Below are positions 1 through 8,311 of a stretch of 64,000 nt of DNA, piece by piece. Made by a program: the position numbers and the translations under genes. Below the pieces are notes generated by a model that was given only the letters and a program-made list of their open reading frames with translations, was not told where the DNA came from and ran no database searches. Positions within the stretch are counted from its first letter, which is position 1; every line of letters starts with the position of its first letter. Source of the DNA: Bacteroidales bacterium (GTDB taxonomy: Bacteria > Bacteroidota > Bacteroidia > Bacteroidales > F082); the NCBI GenBank assembly GCA_017630195.1, contig JAGBVS010000067.1:1-64000 (forward strand), given 5' to 3'.

Positions 1-1
1 A

Positions 2-1297
2 GTTGCAATAGTAGGAAGGCCTAACGTAGGTAAATCAACATTTTTTAATCGTTTGGTTCAAACACGTCAAGCCATTGTGGAAGAGACAAGTGGTGTAACT
101 CGCGACCGTCATTATGGACATAGCGACTGGAACGGCAAATCGTTTACAGTAATCGACACAGGAGGTTATGTTGTCGGTTCCGATGATATTTTCGAAGAAG
201 AAATCAGAAAACAAGTTGACCTCGCCATCGATGAAGCTGATGTCATCATCTTCGTCGTTGACGGAAAAGAAGGTCTGCACGTCCTTGATGAAGACGTCGC
301 TTTGATATTACGTCGTTCAAAGAAAAAAGTGTTACTCGCCGTAAACAAGACCGATATTCCTAACAAGGAAGTCAATATTGCTGATTTTTACTCATTAGGC
401 TTGGGCGACATTTTCGCATTCTCAGCCATGACAGGAACTGGAACAGGCGAACTTTTAGACGAAGTCGTAAAACATCTTCCTAACGATACAACAGACAATT
501 ACGACGGGCTTCCAAGATTTGCCCTCGTTGGCCGTCCTAATGTTGGAAAATCTTCAATGATCAACGCATTCCTCGGCCACGACCGTCACATCGTTACCGA
601 TATAGCTGGAACAACACGCGACAGCAATAACACTCGTTTCAACGCTTTCAACATGGACTTCGTCTTGGTTGACACTGCTGGTCTCCGCAAGAAAAGCAAG
701 GTGTCTGAAAACATAGAGTTCTATTCTGTAATGCGTTCTATTCGCTCCATCGAAGAATGCGACGTTGCTGCTCTCATCATAGACGCTACACAAGGCTTCG
801 AAGCCCAGGATATGAATATCTTACGCCTCATCGAGAAAAACAAGAAAGGCTTAGTAGTAATCGTAAACAAATGGGACTTGATTGAAAAAGACTCTAACAC
901 TCACCTTCAATATGAACGAATGATTAGAGAAAAGACAGCTCCATTCACCGATTATCCTATCATTTTCACATCAGCGATAAACCGCCAAAGAACATTCCGC
1001 GTACTTGAAGCCTTACATCAAGTTTATGAAAACAGAGAACGCAGAATATCAGTTCGCGAACTCAACGATACCTTATTAGAAATAATCTCTGCTCAACCAC
1101 CACAAGTGGCATCAAGAAACCGTTATCTCAAGATTAAATACATCACACAGTTGAAAAGTCCAACTCCACAGTTCATATTCTTCTGCAACTTGCCAAAAGA
1201 CGTCAAAGAATCATATTGCCGCTTCTTGGAAAACAAAATCAGACAGAACTGGAACTTCAACGGAGTGCCAATACAATTGTTTTTCAGAGAAAAGTAA
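2..1297 (+). CDS. der: Ribosome biogenesis GTPase Der (EngA), 5'-truncated
   Basis: Der is an essential tandem GTPase that helps mature the 50S ribosomal subunit. The reading frame is open from base 2 and begins inside the first P-loop (GRPNVGKST), so only a few N-terminal residues lie outside the window; an internal TTG at 53 is not the true start. The first GTPase domain shows DTGG and NKTD. The second shows GRPNVGKSS, a GTTRD switch, DTAG and NKWD. The C-terminal KH-like domain ends in a basic tail (FFREK). Two consecutive G domains followed by a KH-like domain are diagnostic. The S4-domain gene follows 63 bases downstream, and the gap holds direct repeats. Confidence 0.97.
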   Translation, partial: VAIVGRPNVGKSTFFNRLVQTRQAIVEETSGVTRDRHYGHSDWNGKSFTVIDTGGYVVGSDDIFEEEIRKQVDLAIDEADVIIFVVDGKEGLHVLDEDVALILRRSKKKVLLAVNKTDIPNKEVNIADFYSLGLGDIFAFSAMTGTGTGELLDEVVKHLPNDTTDNYDGLPRFALVGRPNVGKSSMINAFLGHDRHIVTDIAGTTRDSNNTRFNAFNMDFVLVDTAGLRKKSKVSENIEFYSVMRSIRSIEECDVAALIIDATQGFEAQDMNILRLIEKNKKGLVVIVNKWDLIEKDSNTHLQYERMIREKTAPFTDYPIIFTSAINRQRTFRVLEALHQVYENRERRISVRELNDTLLEIISAQPPQVASRNRYLKIKYITQLKSPTPQFIFFCNLPKDVKESYCRFLENKIRQNWNFNGVPIQLFFREK

Positions 1298-1301
1298 TTC
1301 T

Positions 1302-1352
1302 GTTAGGAGTTAGGAATAAAGTCTGTTGTCCGTTGACTATAGTCTGTTGACA
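1302..1352. repeat. Short-period intergenic repeats (GTTAGGA and GTCTGTTG/CCGTTGAC types)
   Basis: This gap combines two low-complexity families: GTTAGGAGTTAGGAA, then imperfect copies of GTCTGTTGTCCGTTGAC and AGTCTGTTGAC. The second family recurs upstream of thiL at 25874-25904, and the first recurs at 22446-22472 and 41639-41662. No open reading frame or recognisable RNA is present. Confidence 0.7.
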
Positions 1353-1360
1353 TAAAAAAT

Positions 1361-1735
1361 ATGGAAGAACTCAGAATAGATAAATGGCTGTGGTGTGCGC
1401 GTCTTTTCAAGACGCGCACACTTGCTGCTGACGCTTGTAAAGGCGGAAAAGTCAAAATAAACGACACATCGATAAAGCCATCACGAGAAGTCAAAATAGG
1501 CGAACTCATACAAGTTCAACTCGGACAGTTACATAAAGTGGTGGAAGTGAAAAGCATCCCTAAAAGCCGCGTGTCTCCAAAACAGGTTGAAGATGTTTAT
1601 ATCGACAGAACACCTAAAGAAGAATACGAAAGAATAGAATTCATCCACGCATACAAAGTGGAATACCGCGACAGAGGCGCTGGCCGCCCGACAAAAAAAG
1701 ACAGAAGAGAAATTGATAAAATCAAAGAGTTTTAA
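1361..1735 (+). CDS. S4-domain RNA-binding protein, Hsp15-like
   Basis: This small basic protein (124 residues) opens with an S4 RNA-binding fold (RIDKWLWCARLFKTRT, residues about 5-20, then GGKVKIN). That is the signature of the Hsp15/YrfH group, which binds 50S-nascent-chain complexes released from stalled ribosomes. The C-terminal third is highly charged and includes GRPTKKDRR, a typical RNA-binding tail. It follows der in the same direction, so both may serve ribosome handling. The exact cellular role in Bacteroidota is not established from sequence; the S4 family assignment is firm. Confidence 0.9.
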   Translation: MEELRIDKWLWCARLFKTRTLAADACKGGKVKINDTSIKPSREVKIGELIQVQLGQLHKVVEVKSIPKSRVSPKQVEDVYIDRTPKEEYERIEFIHAYKVEYRDRGAGRPTKKDRREIDKIKEF

Positions 1736-1827
1736 AATTAAAGTTGTATTTTAACAATTTCTAAACAAACTTTCATCTATTCACAATGTTTTTAAGTCAA
1801 TATCAATTAAACTTAAAAAACAACATT

Positions 1828-3258
1828 ATGAAAGATTTGAATTTCAGACATGGAGACGCCAAGAGCGATGTCTTCGGAACTGATGCGATGGTAAATCCAT
1901 CTCCGGTGGATAGAATTCCGGAGTCACCTACAACTCCACAAGTTGCATATCAAATGGTTAAGGACGAGACATTCCCACAGACACAACCCCGACTCAACCT
2001 CGCCACTTTCGTCACAACATATATGGATGAATATGCCACAAAATTAATGAATGAGGCTATCAGCATCAACTATATCGATGAGACTGAATATCCACGTGTC
2101 GCGGTGATGGGACAAAAATGTATCAACATACTTGCCAATTTATGGAACAGCCCAGAGACCAACAAATGGAAAACAGGCGCTCTCGGCATCGGATCTTCTG
2201 AAGCCTGTATGCTCGGCGGCGTGGCAGCATGGATGCGTTGGCGCAAGAGAAGGATGGAGCAAGGCAAGCCATACGACAAACCTAATTTCGTGATTTCTAC
2301 AGGCTATCAGGTAGTATGGGAAAAATTCGCACAACTCTGGCAGATAGAAATGCGTACAGTGCCGCTCACCACTGAAAACCCGACATTAGACCCTAAGAAA
2401 GCCATCGAGATGTGTGACGAGAACACCATCTGCATCGTGCCGATTGCAGGCTGCACCTGGACTGGCATGAACGACGACTTCGAAGCCATCGACAAGGCTG
2501 TCACTGAGTTTAACAAAAAGACTGGCAACAATCTCTGCATCCACGTCGATGCCGCATCAGGAGGCTTTATATTGCCATTCCTCAAACCTCACGTCAAATG
2601 GGATTTCCGCTTAGACAACGTATTGTCAATAAGCACCTCAGGTCACAAATACGGACTCGTATATCCAGGTTTGGGATGGGTCATCTGGAAAGACAAGAAA
2701 TATCTGCCAGAAGAAATGGCATTCAGCGTCAACTACCTCGGCGCCGACATCACTCAAGTCGGTCTTAACTTCTCACGCCCTGCTGCACAAGTACTTGGAC
2801 AATACTATCAGTTCATCAGATTAGGATTCCAAGGATACAAGGCGATACAACAGAACTCTATGGAGATTGCGGAATATCTTCACGAAGAAATCGGCAAGAT
2901 GCCACAGTTCAAGAACTACAGCAGCGAGTTGGTTAATCCATTGTTCATCTGGTCGTTGAACCCTAAATACGATAAAGTCGCCAACTGGACCTTGTACGAC
3001 TTACAATACAAGTTACAACAAAACGGCTGGATGGTTCCAGCATATACATTGCCGAAGGATTTAGAGCAATGCGTCGTTATGAGAATTGTCTGTCGTCAAG
3101 GATTCAGCCGCGACATGGCTGACATGCTCTTGACCGATATCAGAATGGCTGTCGCCGACTTGGAAAAACTCAGCTACCCTACACAATCGAGAGTGGAAGT
3201 CAACAGAAACAACCACCCTAAACAAAGCTTCAACCACGGAGGGAAGAAGAGTCTATAA
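1828..3258 (+). CDS. gadB: Glutamate decarboxylase
   Basis: This PLP enzyme converts L-glutamate to GABA and CO2, consuming a cytoplasmic proton. Group II decarboxylase motifs are clear: HVDAASGG (Asp241) and SGHKYGL, whose Lys274 would carry PLP. I chose the ATG at 1828 (MKDLNFRHGDAK) because Bacteroides-type GadB begins this way; an in-frame ATG at 1786 would add 14 residues. The protein is 476 residues, normal for the family. The stop codon lies inside a period-9 repeat, so the last codons (KSL) look repeat-derived. A GadC-like antiporter lies 2.25 kb downstream on the opposite strand, an arrangement that would allow a GABA acid-resistance cycle. Confidence 0.97.
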   Translation: MKDLNFRHGDAKSDVFGTDAMVNPSPVDRIPESPTTPQVAYQMVKDETFPQTQPRLNLATFVTTYMDEYATKLMNEAISINYIDETEYPRVAVMGQKCINILANLWNSPETNKWKTGALGIGSSEACMLGGVAAWMRWRKRRMEQGKPYDKPNFVISTGYQVVWEKFAQLWQIEMRTVPLTTENPTLDPKKAIEMCDENTICIVPIAGCTWTGMNDDFEAIDKAVTEFNKKTGNNLCIHVDAASGGFILPFLKPHVKWDFRLDNVLSISTSGHKYGLVYPGLGWVIWKDKKYLPEEMAFSVNYLGADITQVGLNFSRPAAQVLGQYYQFIRLGFQGYKAIQQNSMEIAEYLHEEIGKMPQFKNYSSELVNPLFIWSLNPKYDKVANWTLYDLQYKLQQNGWMVPAYTLPKDLEQCVVMRIVCRQGFSRDMADMLLTDIRMAVADLEKLSYPTQSRVEVNRNNHPKQSFNHGGKKSL

Positions 3259-3284
3259 GTCAATAAGTCTATAAGTCAATAAGG
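3250..3284. repeat. Period-9 direct repeat overlapping the gadB stop codon
   Basis: Units of AGTCTATAA/GTCAATAAG repeat about four times. The first unit supplies the last two gadB codons (AGT CTA) and its TAA stop. The same family occurs after lysC, beside ackA and upstream of ettA. Confidence 0.85.
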
Positions 3285-3313
3285 ACAAAGGTCAGAATCT
3301 CAAGACTTCAGAA

Positions 3314-3355
3314 CCTCAGAATCTCAGAACTTTCTTTTGAGATTCTGGGGTTTTT
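3314..3355 (+). terminator. Intrinsic terminator of gadB
   Basis: A 16-base-pair stem (CCTCAGAATCTCAGAA pairing with TTTTGAGATTCTGGGG, including G-U pairs) with a 5-base loop is followed by five Ts. Its left arm belongs to a local CAGAATCTCAGA repeat (from about 3293), so a repeat seems to have become a terminator. Confidence 0.85.
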
Positions 3356-3383
3356 ATGTTAAAAACATTTAAGAAAAAAGTTC

Positions 3384-3414
3384 TTGACTTTTGGATTTTC
3401 ACATCGTATATTTG
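3384..3414 (+). promoter_or_regulatory. Promoter of the toxin-antitoxin operon
   Basis: TTG at 3384-3386 and TATATTTG at 3407-3414 are separated by 20 bases, matching the Bacteroidota -33/-7 consensus. It lies 25 bases before the antitoxin ATG. Confidence 0.75.
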
Positions 3415-3439
3415 CAGTATAATTTTAAAACCGAAAGTT

Positions 3440-3643
3440 ATGAAAACATTAGATTTTACCATTATGCCAAATAATGGCATTTGTAATAATGGAATACAAA
3501 ACCATATTATGAAAAAGGAAAAAGAATACATCGAAAAACAAGAAATCCTTGATGCAATTCGAGAAGGTCTTTTAGAGATAAAGAAGCGTCGTGAAAGCGG
3601 TAGTGATGGTGTAACGCTTCAACAACTCATTGATGAACTATAG
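3440..3643 (+). CDS. Putative antitoxin of a type II toxin-antitoxin pair
   Basis: A 67-residue protein directly upstream of, and overlapping by 11 bases, a RelE/ParE-like toxin gene. The C-terminal half is charged and helical (YIEKQEILDAIREGLLEIKK), as expected for a toxin-wrapping segment. The N-terminal part (TIMPNNGICNNGIQNH) is low in complexity and overlaps a palindrome at 3459-3480. An alternative ATG at 3509 would give only 44 residues and place the palindrome in the leader, so the start is uncertain. No DNA-binding domain is recognisable; the assignment rests on gene order, size and overlap. Confidence 0.65.
   Translation: MKTLDFTIMPNNGICNNGIQNHIMKKEKEYIEKQEILDAIREGLLEIKKRRESGSDGVTLQQLIDEL
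3459..3480. promoter_or_regulatory. Palindrome in the 5' part of the antitoxin gene (possible operator or hairpin)
   Basis: CCATTAT-gccaa-ATAATGG is a perfect 7-base-pair inverted repeat. It overlaps a second, shifted one (ATGCCA-aataa-TGGCAT). Type II systems usually repress themselves through palindromes near the antitoxin start, so an operator role is possible but inferred. Confidence 0.45.
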
Positions 3644-3980
3644 AATTATCCTCAACGATTCTTTTTTAAAAGAAGCCAAACGTTTGGCAAAGAAATACAA
3701 TTCTTTTAAAAAAGATTTAGAGACTTTACAAAACCAACTAAAACTCAATCCCTATTCAGGCATTGATTTAGGCAATGGCTTGCATAAAGTCAGAATGGCA
3801 ATAAAATCAAAAGGCAGAGGCAAAAGCCACGGCGCTCGTGTCATCTCGTACATTTTATTAGTCTCCGAAGACGAAAGCGAAATCAATCTTCTTACTATTT
3901 ACGATAAAGCTGAAAGAGAAAACATCAGCAGAGAAGAAATAGAGGAAATTACTAAAACAATACATCTCCGCGAGATATAG
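3633..3980 (+). CDS. RelE/ParE-superfamily toxin
   Basis: This 115-residue basic protein has the layout of Bacteroidota RelE/ParE toxins: an N-terminal helical hairpin (SFLKEAKRLAKKYNSFKKDLETL), the NPYSGIDLGNGLHKVRMAIKSKGRGKS stretch of the strand core, and an INLLTIYDKAERENIS segment near the end. Family members are mRNA interferases or gyrase inhibitors; which applies cannot be told here. The ATG at 3633 overlaps the antitoxin end by 11 bases, so the two are translationally coupled. The pair is inserted between gadB and lysC. Confidence 0.85.
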   Translation: MNYRIILNDSFLKEAKRLAKKYNSFKKDLETLQNQLKLNPYSGIDLGNGLHKVRMAIKSKGRGKSHGARVISYILLVSEDESEINLLTIYDKAERENISREEIEEITKTIHLREI

Positions 3981-4032
3981 TTATTTATTTTTTCTTACAT
4001 TTGCTTCGTAAAAACTAAGGTTTTGTACAGAC

Positions 4033-4094
4033 GTGTCAATGATGGCATTAATATATTGAAATCGTATTTATTTATATAATTACATCATTGACGC
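4033..4094. repeat. Inverted repeat (GTGTCAATGATG / CATCATTGACGC)
   Basis: Two 12-base arms about 38 bases apart pair apart from one G-U. The arm resembles the GACGTGTCAATG palindrome between pta and ackA (38142-38187) and the GGCGTATCAATA pair at 41672, suggesting one dispersed hairpin family. It sits between the toxin gene and lysC. Confidence 0.6.
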
Positions 4095-4127
4095 TTTTCT
4101 ACTATACAAACTCAAAACATAAAAAAA

Positions 4128-5393
4128 ATGATAAACAAAGTATATAAATTCGGCGGTGCTTCTGTGAAAGATGCCAACGCTGTAAGAAACCTAAAGAATA
4201 TTCTTGAAAAAGAAGACAGAAACGAGCTTATGCTCGTCATATCTGCTATGGGAAAGACAACCAACGCCATAGAGAAGGTTTTGGCGGACTTCCGAGCTAA
4301 CAACGGCCATCTCGAAATCAGCGCTCTCAGCGAGATAATCGAATATCACGAGAATATCATGAATGACCTTTTCGAGGGCAACACCAATCATCCTATCTTC
4401 GAGACGATGACCAATCTCTTCTTGGATTTATATCTTTGTCTTCAAGAGACTGGTTTTGATTACGATTACCAATATGACAATACCGTCAGCTTCGGAGAAG
4501 TACTTTCCACGACTTTAATTTCAGCATACCTCAACGAATGCGGCATCAAGAACGAACTCATCGATGCTCGCGATTATATCATCACCGACCACGGATTCCG
4601 CGCTGCCAACCCAGAATGGGACGACTGCCGACTACGCATCGACAAACTCAACGACGATCATGACGGAACTATGTACATCACACAAGGTTTCATCGCAAGT
4701 TCCACTTCGCCAAAGACAACGACGACTTTAGGAAGAGAAGGCTCCGACTTCACCGCCGCCATCTTCGCCAACTGCCTCAACGCAAAAGAATTAACCATTT
4801 GGAAAGACGTCGATGGCCTCCGCAATGCCGACCCTAAACGTTTTCCAGAAACACAAAAAATAGAACATCTCTCCTATTTCGAAGCAATAGAACTCGCTTT
4901 CTACGGAGCGTCAATCATACATCCTAACACCCTTAAACCTTTACAAAACAAAAACATACCTCTCAAGGTACGTTCATTCTTAAACACTGAATTAGAACCT
5001 TCTGTCATCGACGGAACAGAAGAATACATAGAATATGTGCCTTCTTTCATAGTAAAAGAAAAACAGACACTTATGAGCATCTCGGCTCGAGACTATTCTT
5101 TCATGAACGAACATAACCGCGCGCTCATATTTAACATAATGGACGAACTTAACATTCATGCCAATATGACTCAAATATCTGCTCTGTTCCTCACAATATG
5201 TTTCGATGAAAACGAAAAGAAACGCCTCCAACTCACAGAGGCGCTCTCTCAAGCTTTTAAAGTGAAATACAACAACGGTCTTCAGCTCTTCACCATACGA
5301 CATTACCAAGAAGGTCTTGAAAAAAATTTCATCAAAGACAGAAAAATATACGTCGAACAAAGAAGCAGAAGTACATACCAGATTGTTTTTTAA
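4128..5393 (+). CDS. lysC: Aspartate kinase, monofunctional
   Basis: Phosphorylates aspartate as the first step to lysine, threonine, methionine and diaminopimelate. The N-terminal KFGGASVKD is the aspartokinase nucleotide-binding signature (KFGGTSV in most). A TTTLGREGSDFTA segment (residues about 200-212) marks the catalytic amino-acid-kinase domain. The C-terminal part from about residue 310 (SISARDYSFMNEHN) is consistent with ACT regulatory domains. The length, 421 residues, suits a monofunctional enzyme rather than a fusion with homoserine dehydrogenase. Period-9 repeats begin immediately after the stop. Confidence 0.93.
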   Translation: MINKVYKFGGASVKDANAVRNLKNILEKEDRNELMLVISAMGKTTNAIEKVLADFRANNGHLEISALSEIIEYHENIMNDLFEGNTNHPIFETMTNLFLDLYLCLQETGFDYDYQYDNTVSFGEVLSTTLISAYLNECGIKNELIDARDYIITDHGFRAANPEWDDCRLRIDKLNDDHDGTMYITQGFIASSTSPKTTTTLGREGSDFTAAIFANCLNAKELTIWKDVDGLRNADPKRFPETQKIEHLSYFEAIELAFYGASIIHPNTLKPLQNKNIPLKVRSFLNTELEPSVIDGTEEYIEYVPSFIVKEKQTLMSISARDYSFMNEHNRALIFNIMDELNIHANMTQISALFLTICFDENEKKRLQLTEALSQAFKVKYNNGLQLFTIRHYQEGLEKNFIKDRKIYVEQRSRSTYQIVF

Positions 5394-5394
5394 A

Positions 5395-5505
5395 GTCTAT
5401 GAGTCTATAAGTCTATGAGTCTATAAGTTTATATGTTTATTCTAAAAACACTTATTGACTTATTGACCCATAGACTTATTGACTCATTGACTTATTGACT
5501 TATTA
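5395..5505. repeat. Inverted pair of period-9 arrays between convergent lysC and gadC
   Basis: The left arm (5395-5432) holds about four units of AGTCTATGA/GTCTATAAG. The right arm (5450-5505) holds about six units of the reverse complement (ACTTATTGA/CTCATAGA). Together they could fold into one long imperfect hairpin filling the whole gap between the two stop codons. No conventional terminator is present, so the hairpin may act as one for both genes. Confidence 0.8.
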
Positions 5506-5508
5506 TCT

Positions 5509-6966
5509 TCACATCTCCCAATGGAACGGTTGAATTTGCGAGTCTTTATCTTGCCACGACGGTTTTCTCAATGCATAGATGATAAAAGGAACCGCCACAA
5601 AAATGATACATCCGCCGAACATAACACCGTACCAGACGGCATTGCTGCCTGTCGATATTTGTCCCGGAGGAATGAAACTCAACACGAAAGCTAATAATGA
5701 ACCAAGAAATCCAACTCCACCGATAATCCACATCAAAAAGTTGCCATTCTTGCCGATACGGAAATCACGAGGCGCATCCTTCATGCTGTAACGAAGATAA
5801 ATAGCAGCAGCAAACATCATGAGATACATTATCAGATATAATAAGACTGTCATCTGTGACAAGATTTGATAAAAACTTTGCACAGAAGGCATAACGACAA
5901 AGAGAAGACTTAATATAGTCACAATGCAGCCTTGAATTATCAAGATGTTACTTTGAACACCGAGTTTGTTAGTCTTTTGAAAGAAAGGAGGGAGATAACC
6001 AGCTTTACCAACAACAAGCAAACCCTTTGAAGGACCAGACACCCATGTCAAAACACCAGCGAGAACACCGAAAGCAAGAGCGACAGCAATCACAGGAGAC
6101 AACCATGAGACATGTAAATATTTAAGATAATTATCAAAACCTATCAAAAGACTTTGTGTCAAATTGATGTTATCTTGAGGAATGATAAAACCAAGCGAAT
6201 AAGTTCCAAGAACGAATATAATAACAGTGATGAAAGCACCTACAAAGACAGCCTTAGGATAACTCTTGGCAGGATTGTCCATTTCTTTGACGTGAACACC
6301 TGTCATTTCCATACCTGCATAGAAAAGAAAAATACTTGACGCAAGTACGAGATTGTCCAACTTAGCGAGGTCAGGCCAGAAGCTGCCACTCATGTTCATC
6401 TGAATTTGTCCACCTGATGCCCAATAATATATACCAAAAACTATAAGCAAACCTGCAGGAATGATAGTACCAACGAGACCGCCTATCTTAGACACTTTTC
6501 CAACCCAGCCAAGACCTTTCAACGAGATGAATGTAGCAAGCCAATAAATAACAAGCACCACGATAAGAGTGTAAATCTTGTTGTCGGCCAACCCCATATC
6601 GTGTGTTGGATTCATTCCGATGAAAGCCAACGACACCGCTCCGAAAGTCAACACCGTAGGATACCAGATTGTGTTTTGAAACCACTGCAGCCAGATAGCT
6701 AAAAATCCCAATCGTTTTCCGAAAGCCTCACCGACCCAACGGAACACACCGCCTTCCTTGTTGGCGAACATAGACGCTAACTCTGCCGCCACAAGCGATG
6801 TTGGAATTAAGAAAACGAGAGCCGCAAAAAGATAATAAAATGCCGAACTCAAACCATATTCGGCTTCGGCAGGAAGTCCACGCAAGGAAACAACCGCCGT
6901 AACATTCATGATTGCTATTGTGAAAACACTCAACTTAGCAACATTTTTTGTTTTACTTGAATCCAT
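5509..6966 (-). CDS. gadC: APC-superfamily amino-acid antiporter, GadC-like (glutamate/GABA)
   Basis: A 485-residue integral membrane protein with about twelve hydrophobic segments. The N-terminal half carries the NVTAVVSLRGLPAEAEYG segment and EGGVFRWVGEAFG, and the core has WVSGPSKGLLVVGKAGYLPP, which matches the WIVGPSRG region of GadC. It would exchange external glutamate for internal GABA. The C-terminus stops at RKPSWQDKDSQIQPFHWEM, short of the long basic plug that closes E. coli GadC at neutral pH. Proximity to gadB supports the substrate assignment, although other APC substrates remain possible. Confidence 0.8.
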   Translation of the reverse strand: MDSSKTKNVAKLSVFTIAIMNVTAVVSLRGLPAEAEYGLSSAFYYLFAALVFLIPTSLVAAELASMFANKEGGVFRWVGEAFGKRLGFLAIWLQWFQNTIWYPTVLTFGAVSLAFIGMNPTHDMGLADNKIYTLIVVLVIYWLATFISLKGLGWVGKVSKIGGLVGTIIPAGLLIVFGIYYWASGGQIQMNMSGSFWPDLAKLDNLVLASSIFLFYAGMEMTGVHVKEMDNPAKSYPKAVFVGAFITVIIFVLGTYSLGFIIPQDNINLTQSLLIGFDNYLKYLHVSWLSPVIAVALAFGVLAGVLTWVSGPSKGLLVVGKAGYLPPFFQKTNKLGVQSNILIIQGCIVTILSLLFVVMPSVQSFYQILSQMTVLLYLIMYLMMFAAAIYLRYSMKDAPRDFRIGKNGNFLMWIIGGVGFLGSLLAFVLSFIPPGQISTGSNAVWYGVMFGGCIIFVAVPFIIYALRKPSWQDKDSQIQPFHWEM

Positions 6967-7117
6967 AAGCTTAAAATTTTATCACACAAACAACAATACT
7001 CGATAAATGTTCACAGCCTTACATCAACGCATCTTACTGACAGCTTTCCTTTTTCATTGAATCGATATATTATTTTCAAATTCATATATTATTTTATCTT
7101 TTTAAAGTATAATTTCG

Positions 7118-7125
7118 TATATTTG
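7118..7125 (+). promoter_or_regulatory. -7 element (TATATTTG) upstream of hpt
   Basis: A perfect TAnnTTTG match lies 36 bases before the hpt ATG. No clear -33 TTG is found at the expected distance. Confidence 0.55.
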
Positions 7126-7161
7126 CAAACGAGAATTTAATCATTATCGATAAATCTGAAT

Positions 7162-7698
7162 ATGAATACTATAAAGGTCCTTGACAAAGAGTTCAGGCTT
7201 TACATAAAACAAGAAGAGATTGAGGCTGTCATCAAAGACATAGCCAATCAAATCAATGTGGAATACAAAGACAGAAACCCATTGTTTCTTGTAATGCTCA
7301 ACGGTGCTTTTATGTTTGCTTCTCAATTATTTAAAGAACTTACCATCGACTGCGAAACATCATTCGTGAAATATGCTACTTACGATGGAACACAAAGCAC
7401 TTGCGAAGTAAAAGAATTGATAGGATTAAATTCATCTATTGAAGGACGCAACGTAGTTATCATTGAAGACATCATCGACTCCGGATTCACTATGAATTGC
7501 TTACTTCATAAATTAGAAGCCATGAAAGCTGCGAGCGTCAAAATAGCCACAATGCTTTTCAAGCCTAACGCCTTCAAATTCGATTACAAAATCGATTATA
7601 TCGGAATGAATATCGGCAACGAATTCATCGTTGGTTATGGTCTCGACTACAACCAACATGGCAGAAACTACGGCTCAATATATAAAGTCATAGAATAA
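7162..7698 (+). CDS. hpt: Hypoxanthine phosphoribosyltransferase
   Basis: Salvages hypoxanthine (and usually guanine) with PRPP to make IMP or GMP. The PRPP-binding loop EDIIDSGFTM (residues about 107-116) is the purine phosphoribosyltransferase signature. MLNGAFMFASQL near residue 50 corresponds to the pyrophosphate-loop region. At 178 residues it has the normal size. The gene is followed after 34 bases by adk, an arrangement that groups purine salvage with nucleotide interconversion; the two probably share the promoter at 7118. Confidence 0.95.
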   Translation: MNTIKVLDKEFRLYIKQEEIEAVIKDIANQINVEYKDRNPLFLVMLNGAFMFASQLFKELTIDCETSFVKYATYDGTQSTCEVKELIGLNSSIEGRNVVIIEDIIDSGFTMNCLLHKLEAMKAASVKIATMLFKPNAFKFDYKIDYIGMNIGNEFIVGYGLDYNQHGRNYGSIYKVIE

Positions 7699-7732
7699 TT
7701 TTGATCACATACTTAGTTAAAATAAATTTATC

Positions 7733-8311
7733 ATGCTAAATATAATAATCTTCGGACCTCCGGGTGCAGGTAAAGGAACTCAATCTGAACATATAAAAGA
7801 AAGATACAATCTCACTTATATTTCGACAGGACAAGTCCTTCGTGCAGAAATGGCAGCAGGTTCTGAAATAGGCTTGAAGGTAAAAGACATCATCGAACAC
7901 GGCGGCCTCGCTTCAGATGAAATCGTCGCTGAAATAATTGAGAAATTCATCATCAATCATTCCGACAGCAAAGGCTTCCTCTTCGACGGATTCCCTCGTA
8001 CAGTTAAACAAGCTGAGATATTAGAAGAATTATTCCAAAAATACAATATGGAACTTAACGGAGTCCTTAGCCTTGAAGTGCCTGAAGAACTCCTTATCGA
8101 ACGTATGCTCGAACGCGGAAAGACAAGCGGACGCGCCGACGACAACATCGAATCTATTCACTTCAGATTCGTGGAATACGAAAACAAAACTAAACCTGTC
8201 CTTCATTTCTACGAAGACAGAAACATTCTCCACCCTATCAACGGCGTCGGATCAATAGAAAATATTTTCGTCAACATCTGTGAAACAATAGATTCTATTC
8301 ATAATTCTTAA
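7733..8311 (+). CDS. adk: Adenylate kinase
   Basis: Catalyses ATP + AMP to 2 ADP. The P-loop GPPGAGKGTQ (residues 8-17), the AMP-binding STGQVLRAE and the FDGFPRT motif are all present. The LID is short (RGKTSGRADDN), as in the 190-residue Bacteroidota form lacking the zinc-type insertion. The C-terminus ends HNS followed by a stop that lies in an AATTCTTAATGCTCAACGC repeat, like the ends of pta and queA, so the last residues may be repeat-derived. Part of hpt-adk-malQ. Confidence 0.97.
   Translation: MLNIIIFGPPGAGKGTQSEHIKERYNLTYISTGQVLRAEMAAGSEIGLKVKDIIEHGGLASDEIVAEIIEKFIINHSDSKGFLFDGFPRTVKQAEILEELFQKYNMELNGVLSLEVPEELLIERMLERGKTSGRADDNIESIHFRFVEYENKTKPVLHFYEDRNILHPINGVGSIENIFVNICETIDSIHNS

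Noticed and set aside
1786..1827. Upstream start of gadB adding MFLSQYQLNLKNNI
   Set aside because: Known GadB proteins of Bacteroides type start at the equivalent of the ATG at 1828.
5395..5505. Array of regular repeats that might be CRISPR
   Set aside because: The unit is 9 bases with no unique spacers and the two halves are inverted; no cas genes are present.
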